Shown here: piece by piece, positions 6,701-18,700 of the stretch
Numbering within the stretch: the first letter of the stretch is position 1
Layout of the letters: the number at the start of each line of letters is the position of its first letter
From: an uncultured Parvibacter sp.
GTDB taxonomy: Bacteria > Actinomycetota > Coriobacteriia > Coriobacteriales > Eggerthellaceae
Reading direction: 5' to 3'
Assembly (NCBI GenBank): GCA_910587945.1
Contig: CAJUNI010000037.1
Coordinates: forward strand, 1 to 21,078
Length of the DNA stretch: 21,078 nt
Program-made: the position numbers and the translations under genes
The notes under the pieces: model-generated
What the model was told of the DNA's origin: nothing
Databases searched by the model: none
What the model saw: the letters and a program-made list of their open reading frames with translations, nothing else

Positions 6701-9700
6701 CGACACCCACCCGCGTCACATGACGTTTATCAAGACGAACCTGGACTGGGTGACCAAAGTTACCAACGTGCGCGAGCCTGCTATGTGGGACAAGTACAAC
6801 TACCAGGTCTATCGCGTTGAAACCATCAACCAGTCTCAAGACGAAGACACCATCATCGACTTCATGCGCTACACCCTGCGCTTTACCGGTGCAAGCTCCG
6901 GTGGTGGCGGTGTCCGTCAAGAAGACTTGATGACGTGGAATTCTGACGGAACGCCGAACAAAAACTTCATTGCCACCTATGACGGCGAGCTCATTGGTAA
7001 GCCCAATGACGGCGGCGTCTTGCTCTATGACGTGACCGATGTTGATGACACCATCTGGACCGAGTTGGACTTGGACAAGTTCACCAACGCCCAAGCCTAT
7101 GAAGACAGCGGCGTCATCCGTCGCATTCCCTATCGCACCGGCGGTATGGACTCCCAGATTACGTTCCGTATTGGCCAAGGTCATGGCACGGGCGCGCCGG
7201 GCGATGAGGGCGGCACGCTGACCCCGGACCCCAACCATAAGGGCAACAATAACCGCCGCGTCATTCTGGTGGCCGTGCCTTACACCAACAACTTCACCGC
7301 TATCACCATGGGTGGCGTGAAGGTCTATCCCAACGTTACGCTCTATACCAACTCAGTAGCGGTGTTCGGTGGTCGTGGCGAAGCGGGTTATACCTGGTCA
7401 AAGGAAAACACCAACTCCAATACCTTCTCCGAAGCCAAGAATGGGTTCGAACACACCAAGATGGCTTTGGATGTGAGCACCGGCACCACGGGTCGCTGGT
7501 TGGCGGGCAACTATGACGCGCGCGGGCGCTTGGGTTATATCTCGTCCTATCGTATGGCTAACCTGCGCACCACGGGTAATGTGCCCGTGACGGGTAGCGA
7601 CCTCACCACCAGCTGGGGTGCTGCCATCACCGATACGCTTCCTCAAAACTTTGAGCTGGCGGACATTCAGGTGCGCATGCAGAAGACGAAGACCTTGAAA
7701 GATGGCACCGTGGTGGATCAAGATCCCACCGATTGGCTGGCCCATAATGGGGGAGCCCTAGAGGCTATCCAGTTTGAGGTGCGCACGGGCAATGACCGCG
7801 TCGACAGCAATGGCAACATCACGTCCAAAGCACCGCGTCAGTGGATTTCGCTCGGTGCGCTGCTCGAGCAGGCCGACGAAAACGTGGGCGGGGTAGACCT
7901 TAAGATCTACGAACTGGGAAGCACCACTTCCGAAGCTGACAACATTGCCTCGCTCTTAGAGAAGCGCGGCGTTCAGGCGAAGCCCCGTAATACCACCATT
8001 ACGGGCTCCACGGTGATGGCCTTCACCGGCAACTTCCGTGTGCTGCTGGCCAAAGAGCTGCCGGCTGCTACCGAACTTCCCATTGACATTGTGGTTTCGG
8101 GTTACATGCGCTCGCCCTATTCCAATGGCGTTGATGGTCGCTACACCAACAGCATCCAAACCGACTACGGTCGCAAGCAGTGGGTGGTCCAGGTCGGTCA
8201 AGGAGCCGGTGGTTATTACGATACGGCTCACTACACCAATTCGCCGTCTCAGGCGCACATCATTTCCCTTAATCCCGTGCAGCCTCAGGTTTATGCCTAT
8301 CCTTACCGCTTGACCACTACGGACACGTTGCGTTGGGGTTCACAGAGCAGCGCTATGGATGCCCCTCTGGGCACCGATGTTGGCGGTCTGGCCTTCCATC
8401 TGGGCAATAGCTCGCCGTCCAAGATTGAGCCGAGCGCTTTCTACACCACGGACTTGCCCTACAACGTCTACAATGGCGCCTTCCGCGGCTTCATCACCTC
8501 TAAGGTAATCATTTCTGCGGATACCTTGGCGGAATCTAATATCACGAATGTCACCTTGAAGTCCGTCGGCTTGAACACGGGTGGCTCCGTCATTCCCCAA
8601 AGTGTGACGCGCAAGCTAAGCGATCTCACCAAGTATGCTGCGGTGGCCGGGACCCCCGAGGCCGACAAGTACGGCGTTGGGTCTCTGATTATTCCGGCTT
8701 CTGAATGGGCGGTGCCGAGCAACAAGACCAATGGCACTATCCGGGCCAGTTACTTCCTGGGTCTGCGTATCAACTTCGATACCTTCAATGGCTCCATCAC
8801 CAAACCGGCGGTGGGGGATGGCTGCTACGTGGCCTATCTCGGATCTACCAATTACGACGGTCGTTATGAAGTGACGGGCACGTTCACCTCAGATTATGAA
8901 ATTGCTACGGGCTCTGTGGAAGCGGCCAATAAGCTCTCTAACCTGTCCGCCAAAGACAAGGCTGCCCTGGACGTAAAGCCGGTCAAGCCGCTGGTCTATG
9001 CCAAGGGCTTCGAAGTGCAAAACAACGGCACGGCGGCGTGGAGCAGCAGCTGGAACACCGAGCGCAGCTCGGCTCTGGGTCGCGAACGTTCCGGCTTTGC
9101 CTTCCATCTGCGCAACATGTCTCAGACCACTATCAATCCGGGTCATTTCGAGACCACGGCTATGCCCTATGAATATCACAACGGGGAGCGCCGCGGCTTC
9201 GAGACTTCTGATGTGGTCTTGTCGGCCGATTTGCTGACCCGCGGCAAGGTGGAGAAAGTCACCATCACGGCACTCGACGGCGACGACAACGAACAAACCT
9301 ATACGCTCACCGCAGCTCAGCTGGCTACCTATATCCAGGGAGCCACCAATCCCTATGGCGCTTCCATGGAAGGCGCTGCGGTTATTCCGGCAACGGTCTG
9401 GAACAACCAGTACTTCCAAACGGTACGCGTTGATTTTGAGCGCTACGAGGATCCGGCCCAAGACAATACGTCGGTGACGGCTACCCAAGGTCAGGGAGCC
9501 TATGTGGCGCTCTACGGCACCACCACCTGGCTCGAAAGCCAGCTCAAGGTAGAAGGTACCTTCGCTTCTGATTACGAAGACGAAGAGATGAATAAAGAGG
9601 GCAAGGGCACGGCCATCCTTGCACCCTACAACGCAAGCCCGGCCGTTGATGGCTATGGCTTCGATACGGCGAAGACCACGGTGTTGGCCGATCGTCAGAC

Positions 9701-12700
9701 GGCTCCGGTCTTTGTGGAGCGCTCCGGCTTCTTCCTGCGCGTGCGCAATGCTAATGACGCCTTGGCTAAGCCCGGTGTGTTCAGCACCTCGGCCATGCCG
9801 GCCACTACGATGCCCGATGGTTCGGTCCGTGGCTTTGAAACCTCCTCGCTGGTGTTTGGTGCTGGGTTCCTAGCCGCTGCCGACATCGCCACGGTTAAGA
9901 TCTACACCCGCGAATCCATTGAGGCTGGGGCAGATCCGGTGGAAATCTCCGGTAAAGATCTGGCCACCTATGTGGTGAAGGCGGGCTCTGCGGAAGCGAC
10001 CACCTATGGCGCAAGTGCCGTGGGTGCCGCCGTGGTTCCCTCTACTCTCTGGAACAAAGAGTACTTCGATCACATGGAAGTGGTACTCAACTCCTATAAC
10101 GCCAACGTCACCACGGCAGCTACCCGTGAAGCTGATCCCTATGTGGTGATTTACGGTACGCCCACCCAGATTGGTCTTCAGAGCGTCACGGGTACCTTGA
10201 AGACCACCCATGAGGGTAATCAGAATGATGCGGACACCAAAGACAAGTCCGCCTCTGGTGTTGCACGCTTAAACGTGGGCACCATCAAGCCGGCGATCTC
10301 CATGGAGTCTCGTTGGTCGCTAGATTCCACGGTGCAAAACCCCGGCACCGACCACAACGATCGTATTACCGGCATTTCCGATGTGGCTTCTAAGGCCGTG
10401 CCCTATCGCTGGGGCGAAAATGATCCGCGCGAAAAAGTCTGGTGGATCTATCGCTTGACCAACGATTCAGAGTCCACCGGTGAAGACATGGTATTCGATC
10501 TCACCATGGACGAGCTGGCGGTCGACAATGACCCCACCCGCGGTGATCTGCGCGGCTTTGTGGTAACGGATTTGGTCATTGCTGGCTTTAGCAAAGACGA
10601 CAAGGGCTGGCACCACACTTCCGGCGATATCGCCGGTATTGATGTAGTGGATCTCAGCGGGGCCGTGGCCGATTCCTATTCCATGGATGACCTGGGCGCC
10701 TTTATTACGGGCGGCACGTTGACGCTGCCGGTGGATGAGGGAACCGCCACCTCTGCCAAGACCCTGCGCATTCGTTACAAAGAGCTGGCTGCTTACGTTA
10801 TTGAAGGTAAGAACGCGCCACTTATTGCCAACGTCTACGGCAAGATGGAAACCCATGGCGCCTCTATCAATGGCACGCGTGTGTGGTACACCTACGACTC
10901 GCGCGGCAACGTGACAGGCACCTACTATCCTTCCTGGTATAACTGGCGCTACACCACGGCCAGCGCAAAGTTCTATCCGGGCTCCGACAAATACAATGAC
11001 GCAGCGGGCAACAACAGCATTACCGTCACTGACATCCATCGTACCCATATTGGTCGCTTTGACTGGACCGCTACTCAGTCGGCCTACAAGGCTAAGGATA
11101 CGCGTCCGGTAACCAGCGCCGATGTTAACTCCACTGGCGTGGTGCGCGTGGCTCACTATGGCCCCAACACCGGCTATGACTTCACGGTCTACAACACCAC
11201 CCAAAGCCGTTCTGACTACAACCAAATTCGTTTGGACTTAAGCTCTGCATCCAACAAGCTGGAAACGGGCTTCGAGCATATCTCTGGCTTTAAGGCGAAC
11301 AGCCTCACCTTTGGCAAAGACTTACTGGAGCTGGGCGTCAAGCGTACCGACGAGGGCACGGAGTCTACGCTGCAAAGCGTTGAGTTCTACTTCGTAAGCC
11401 CGGTTACAGGAACGGTGGGTACTACCGCTGATGTGACCATGACCCCGAGTGACTTGGCTGCCTATCAAGCGGCGGCAGGGGATAGCTATAAGCTGGATCT
11501 GACCAGCGGCACCTTCGCCCCCTACAAGGATCGCTACTTACACCATGTGATTCTGAAGTACCACACCCTCGATCCGAAGTATCTGGGCAAGAGCTTCTCG
11601 GCTTCCTTCCGGGGCGACGCCAACTGGTACAACAACTACAACAACACCACCTACTTGCCGGGTACGGTCAACGCCTATCAGCAAGAAGCTACCACCGGTG
11701 GCGCCACCCAAGGCAATCCCTGGGGTAATATCAATCGCTCGGCCACAGCCAATCTGTCCGTGCCGCGCCCGTATCTGAACGTGACCACCCATGGTCAGTA
11801 CGTTGAGGTCACCGAAGGCTCCTACAGCACGACCGCAACCTCGGACGGCAACATCACGGCGTTGGCTGTGCCCTATGACCGCGACTTTAAGCTGTGGGCT
11901 CAGTTCTATAACGAAGACAGCGCCTCCTATATTGACGAAGCCGACGTGGATCTGGACCTGCATCTGCTGCGGGAGACCACCATCGAGCAGGGCGGTCCTG
12001 CCAAGGCCACCGCTTGGACCGGCTTCCATACCACGAAAGTAACCTTCCCCAAAGCCTTCTTGGCTCCCTGGGGTGAGGCGGGCCAAATCCGCTTCTATGG
12101 TGGTGTAGAGTCCGACACCACCTTGGATACCACCACGCCGAAGTGGGTGCTTTTTCCGGTCTATCAGGCTCAAGCCGATGGCACCTCTGCTCTCGTTGGT
12201 TTTGCCGATGGCGTAAGCGCGAAAGTTGAGCTGGCGGAAGGGGCTGCCTTAAGCGTTGCTGGCGGCACCGTCTATCCCTTAGAGACTAACGGTGACTTCG
12301 TGGTGCCTGAGTCGGCTCTGCGCGCTCACTCCATTAACTTGCTGAAGAAAGTGAAGCTCTACGGCTGGAAGAACATGAACTACGACGGTAACGCCGGCCA
12401 TGCTTCGGCCCAGCGCATTACCTTCGACGGCTTTAGTGACGCAGCCTTTGGCACCAACTACAACTACCTGATTGCCAATACGGTGGTCTACCTCAACAAC
12501 ATCCGCGAGCATGCCCTGCGCGATGATGGCTACTACTATCAGATGAAGCGCTATGACCGCACCGAAGTACGGCTTTCGAAGATGTTCTTCGATGCCAACA
12601 CCCGTGCCGCCTTTGACGATACGGTGAACCGGGGCAACGTTAACCGCTTCGACACCTGGTCCTTCGCTGACGACGTGGATCATGACTTCTATAGCTGGTA

Positions 12701-15700
12701 TTACAGCTCCGGTGGTACCGAGCAGGATACCGTGCTTGAGATTGGCTATAAGGCTTTGGGTACCTTTACCGTGGACTTCCGTCAGCGCAATACCGCGCGC
12801 GGTTCCAACGGCATTGAGGGCAATGTCTGCCACTACGAGCAGTTCTACGACTATTACTACATGTCCGGTGGCCATGACTATGCCCGCACCATCGATGGTC
12901 GTACCTATAATTCAGCCGCCAACCTCAACATTATTCAGAATGTGCCCTACACCTCCTTCGACGCCTATTACGTGAAGGTGCGTGAGGCGGCGCTGCCGTA
13001 CCTGAATTCCATTACGGTGAAGTACGCCAATGGCGACTCCTTCACCTACAACAAGCCGGCTTCGGGCTGGCCGGTTAATGGCAAGGCCGAGGACTACGGC
13101 GGACACTATATGCGCCTGAACCTGTTGAAGGTGGAGAATGGCAAGCATGTGGCGGATACCTCCAACAATGAGGACTACTTCGTCAAAGATGCCTTCGATG
13201 ATTACTGGACGGCAGCTCAGCAGAACTCCACCGACAAGGTGTCCCAGATTATCTACAACGTAGATATCAACCAGCCCCAGTATCGCAATGCCGAGCACAC
13301 CCTGGCGGATTCTCCGGACTTTGGCACCTGGTTTGATTACTCCAACCCGAACCAAGACTCCTTCGAGGTTACGGGCCGCTTCTTCAAGGTAACGGGTGGC
13401 GCCATCACTTCTACCACCAACGTTGAGATGCGTGTGGGCGGCGATCATTCTGCCACCACTCGTGACGGCTATGTAGCCGTGGCTCGCTTCACTGACGGTA
13501 CCCGTGATGCTGATGCAGCTACCCATCGTTCGAACTGGGGCTATCAGGACTATGTCTTGTCCGGTAGCCACGGCCATACCCCCTACAAGATGCGTCACCT
13601 CCAGACCCAGGCCCACGTCAATGTGGTGGAGTCTGGTGCCTATACGCGCAAGGGTATTAACTCGACGCTCACCAATGGTCGCGACAACGACGAGAACGTG
13701 CGCTTCGCTTCCGATCGTCAGTTCTCGGTATCGTTCCAGCGCCACTATGGCTGGGCCAATTACAACAACTTCTCGAACAAGCTGAGCTTCACTGACGAAG
13801 CAGTGTTGCGAGATGTGATGCCGGTTTGCGTACCTAACGAGGAGCTGGAATACTACGGCTTCTTGTCTACGGGTATGCAGCTGCTCAATCGTCCCGGCGC
13901 CGAGGAAGACTTGCTTCCTCATACCCAATACATCCGCTTCCGCTTAGAGAAGTACACGGCCATTCCCGGTGCGGCAAATACCTCCATCGACTATGCCACG
14001 CCTTCTAACTACACCAAGTCTTCGCGGACGGTGGTAGTAGATCGCGCCGCACTCCAGGTGGATGCTGCTCAAGCTGCCGGCGGTGGCGTCTATGTCTACT
14101 TCTCACGCCCCGGTGAAGAGCTGCCCGATTGGTTAGTGGCTGACGCCGATGGTTCAAACATTCGTCTGAATCCCACCTTGGCCAACGCGTCTACCTCCAA
14201 GCTCTATGTGCTGCCTCTGGAAGCCAATGAGTTTGTAGACAGCTACGACATTGTGGCCACACGCTTTGGGGGTTCGACGGATTACGCTTCTGAGTTGGAT
14301 CAGCGTCTCCATGGGGCTCAAGCTAACATGGATCGTGACCATGCGGATGTTATCGTTTATGGCCGCCCCTACGCCTATCAGGGTCAAAACGGCGTGGCGA
14401 AGACCCGCGATGACGCTACCAATACGTCTCAAACCTTCACCCGTCGGGTTCAAACGGGCCTCGATGTAAAAGACAACGAAGCCAATTCGGGTCAGCAGTA
14501 CTGGCATGGCACCGATGGCCAGGGCACTTCGGGCATTGGAGATGACTTCGTTAACTCCGATAACGCCTACTTCTTGGGCTACCTCATTCCCTGGGGTATG
14601 CACTTCAGTATTCAGCGTCAGAACAACGATTCCAACCGTGGCACCTTCCCCTATTACCAAGGGGATAACGAAACTCCGAATCGCGGAGTCTTCGAAGCGC
14701 GCCTGTGGAACATTTCCGATCGCAATCCGGGTCAAGACGACCGCTGGCGTGCCTCCCACATCAGCTCCATTACGACTACGGCGACCACCTCTGCTGCCTT
14801 CCGCATGCAGAAGGTCTATGTGCCACGGGAATTGGTGCCGGGGGATGCCAAGGCCGACCCCGATTGGCTGTCGGTGGAGAAATTCACCTTTGTCTACAAC
14901 GGCCAAACCTTTGGCGGTACCTGGGATCAGCTGAAGGCCTTAGGCATTGTGTCTGCTGAACCCAAAGCCAGTGGCGAATATGCGGGTTGCTATGTGGTAG
15001 ACGTGGAAGAGTTCCTGCGTCAGTCCTTTAACGCGGGCACGGTGGCGCCGGTTACCTATCGGGCCACGCAAGCCACTAACATGATTCCGGGCTTTGCCGG
15101 GGATACCTCCACGGTGAATCTGGAGTATGTAAATACGCGTATTTCCAGCCTGACGGTCACGTTCACTTCTCCCAAGGCGGCGCGTTCCAACCCCTCTACC
15201 ATGCTCGATTCGGGTCAATACATTGCCGCGGACCGCACCGGTCGCTCGGCCAACAACTACGCCTTCGCCTATGAAGGCGTGTATGCCGACCGTACGTTGG
15301 AGGACTTCAAGAACGCTCAAGAGACCACCAACGTGAACAAGACCACGGGTCTGTGGGATGAAAACTCCACTCCGTCCGGCGACAAGACGGGCATGGCTTA
15401 TAGCAACCAGACCTACGACGAGTCTATGGCTATTAGCAACGCCAAGACCAAAGACCCCAACCACGCGCCCTTCAACAATACCTCCTACACCGGCACCTTG
15501 CATCACGACACGGTGGCGGGCAACGTGTTGACTCACACCTTGGCGCGTATGGAAACCTCCATGGTCCGTGGCAAGAAGGTGCTGCTCAATGGCGCCTCAA
15601 GCCCCACCACCATCTTCGCCTATGACAACTCCAACCATGACATTGCCTCGCCGGTAACCTACAAGCCCTCAACGCTTCCCGCCGGCACGGACGGTGTGAA

Positions 15701-18700
15701 TGCCGTGGGTTACGACATTCCCGATGGCGGCCTCTATCCGGGCGACTATGTGGAATACACCTTGCGAGTGGGCAACGCCACTAATGCGGCCTTGCCGCTC
15801 GAGCATGTAGATGCGAGCTTCCAAGTGGCCGCGGGTCAGCGCATTGTGGGCTGGGAAGTGCAGCGTGCTCAAGATGCATCCGGTCGTTGGTTTGAAGAGA
15901 ACACGGCGGGTGCCTCCTACAACGGCGGTGTGCCCTATGAGGTAGTGGGCCAAATTGGCTCCAGCCCCAGCTCCTTGCGGCCGGCTCCTCAGCAGACCGA
16001 TCTGTCGCAAATTACCACGACCGCTGCCGATGGCTCTTCTTCCACCGGGGAAGCTACCGTGGACAACCGCTTGCTGGTGTTCAACATCGGTAGCGACAAG
16101 TGGGATAGCGAAGGCAATATTACGCCGCGCAACGAGCGTCAAATTGCGCCGGGCGAATACGTCATGATTCGCGTAATCACCCAAATGACGTCGGAGTTGG
16201 GCGATAACGGTAGTGCGTCGGCGCTGCCCAGCTATCGCGCTCAAGCGCCGCGGGCTCAGTTCAAGGCCGTGTCGGCTCCGATGCATGGCTACTTGCAATA
16301 CATTATCCCGGGTAATGGCACGGGTCATGGGGTGTGGCAGCGCACCAACGACACGGGCCTGCGCCTGCTGTCGGGCTACACCACCGAGCACTATCGCAAC
16401 ACCAATATTAATGTGGATGGCACGCGCAACCAGTTTGGTGCCTTGGTCTACAACGACGTCCACTTCTATCGTCATGACTACGATCAGAGCCGGGGCAACG
16501 CCAACCATCGCACCGATCCCACCATGGCCATGCAGTTCACCGGCACCGACCCCGCCTCGGGCGCTCGTCCGCGCTCCGATGGCGACACGGCCCAGGTGAC
16601 CATTGGCAACCTCACGAACCCCACCTATCACAGCAGTGATATCACGGTGGAAGTGAGCTTGCTGGATCAGTACGGCCGTCAGGGCTTTGAGCTCACGGCG
16701 GTGCCGTTCTTGGCCAATGGCAATGCCTCAGTGGCCCGCGATGCCGATGGTAATCCGGTCTTGCTGCGCTATCCCACCAACATTCCCTACAGCTTGAACT
16801 TGAACGCCAAAGATGCGCTCTTGCAGTCGGTTATTGCAGGAGTTGTAGCAGGCGTGGTGGATCCCACGGAGCCCAGTGGTCCGGACTACACCGGTGAAAC
16901 CTTCACCATTACCTATAACGCTGATAGCCATGGCTCAGTTTCCAATGGCGCTGACAACAGCTTGTCAGCGTTAGTGCCCGATGGCTTAGAGGATGGAGCC
17001 GAGGTTCAGGGCATTACCGGTGCCATGGCCCAGCCCGACACCGGCTATGTCTTTGAGCACTGGTATAAGGTAGAAGCAGACGGTTCGCGCACCCTTATTG
17101 AAACCACCGGTGCGCTCTTGAGTGCGGAAAACATTGTGGAAGCACTCAACCGCCGGGCCGATATTGATGATGCTGACTTGTTTGCTGACACCACGTTTGT
17201 GGCCACTTTCTCGAAGGCTCCTGAGCCCGAGAAAGACTGGTCAGGCTACACCTATGCCGTTTCTTACCTGGCCGAAGATAATGGTTCGGTGGACACCGAG
17301 ATTAACCAAGACTTGACGGCCACGAGCACCAAGGGTGTCACCGGTGCTACGGCTACTCCCGATGAGGGCTACTTGTTCAATGGCTGGTATCTGCGCATTG
17401 AAGCTGCCGATGGTTCTACCTCAGACAAACGTCTTGAGGGCATTGGTGAAGTGCTCAGTGCAGAAGATGCGATCAAGAACCTGAACCTGTTGGCCGAAGC
17501 GGCCGCCAGCAACAAGACGGTCTACGACAACACGATGTTTGTGGCGAAGTTCCGCCTGGATCCCGGTCCGACCTACACCATTAGCTACAAGGTGGAAGGG
17601 GAAGGCACGGTCTCCAACGAGGAAGATGCCGATATCCCGGTTGCGGGCAACCAAGGCATTAGCGGCTCGGTGGCTACCGCCAAGGAAGGCTATGACTTCT
17701 TGGGTTGGTACAAGCGGGTTGAGGGTAGCGACGATGAGCTCATCGACACCACTATTACTAACTCTTCTACGGGTACCTCTACCACCGAAACGCTGACGGC
17801 AGATGTGGCCTATGCTCATGTGAACAAGGGCACGGACGAGAGCGGCGCTGCGGTTAATGAGGACACGGTTTACGTCGCTAAGTTCCAAGCTAAGACCGAT
17901 GCCACCTATTCTGTCTCCTATGTAACGGACGGGGAGGGCACGGTTGACCCCGCCAGCAACGATGACCTGATGGCGCTCATTGCCTCGGGTGTGACCGGCG
18001 CTACGGCCACGCCGAAGCCGGGTTATAGCTTTGCGGGCTGGTACGTGCGCATCACTAAGCAGGTGCCGAAGCTCGATGAAGAGGGCAATCCGGTGCTCGA
18101 CGAAAACAACGACCCGGTGATGGTTACCGTTACCGAGGACGTGAAAATTGACGGTGCGGGTGCCACGCTTACCCCCGAGCAAGCGGCGGCAGCTTTGAAT
18201 ACCACCACGGTGCCTGAGCCCGAGGAAGGCGACGGCGAGGGCGAAGGACCCGAAGAGGGCACCACACGGGCCGTTGCTCCGGGTACGAGCCTCTATACAG
18301 ATACCATCTTTGTGGCGAAGTTCGAAAAGGATGCTACGGCCACCTATAGTGTGACCTACGAAGCCGAAACCGGTGGTCTCGTAAAGGCTGCGGATAAAGC
18401 TGATGGCTGGGCTTCCACCTTTGTTAATGGTGGCATCCAGGCCTTAGGCATTGCCGGTATTACCGGTGCCGATGCCAAGGCCGATGGCGGCTATCGCTTC
18501 AAGGGTTGGTATGTGCGTACCTACGATGAGGAAGGTACGGCCACCGACACCGCCATTGAGGGCGCAACTTCAGCATTGTCCAAGGCAGAAATTGCCGACT
18601 TGCTTACCAAGGAAGAGGGCCTCTATCGCTCCATCGTCTTAGTGGCGAAGTTCGAAGCCGACCCCGAGGGTACCTACACCATTACCTATCTGGCCGAACG

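Noticed and set aside
5913..7238. Long minus-strand open frames under the giant gene (441 codons at 5913-7238, also 12912-13928 and 15669-16631)
   Set aside because: They lie opposite a clearly coding frame with ordered protein domains. Their translations have no recognisable domains and recur along the gene in the way strong codon bias produces antisense open frames.
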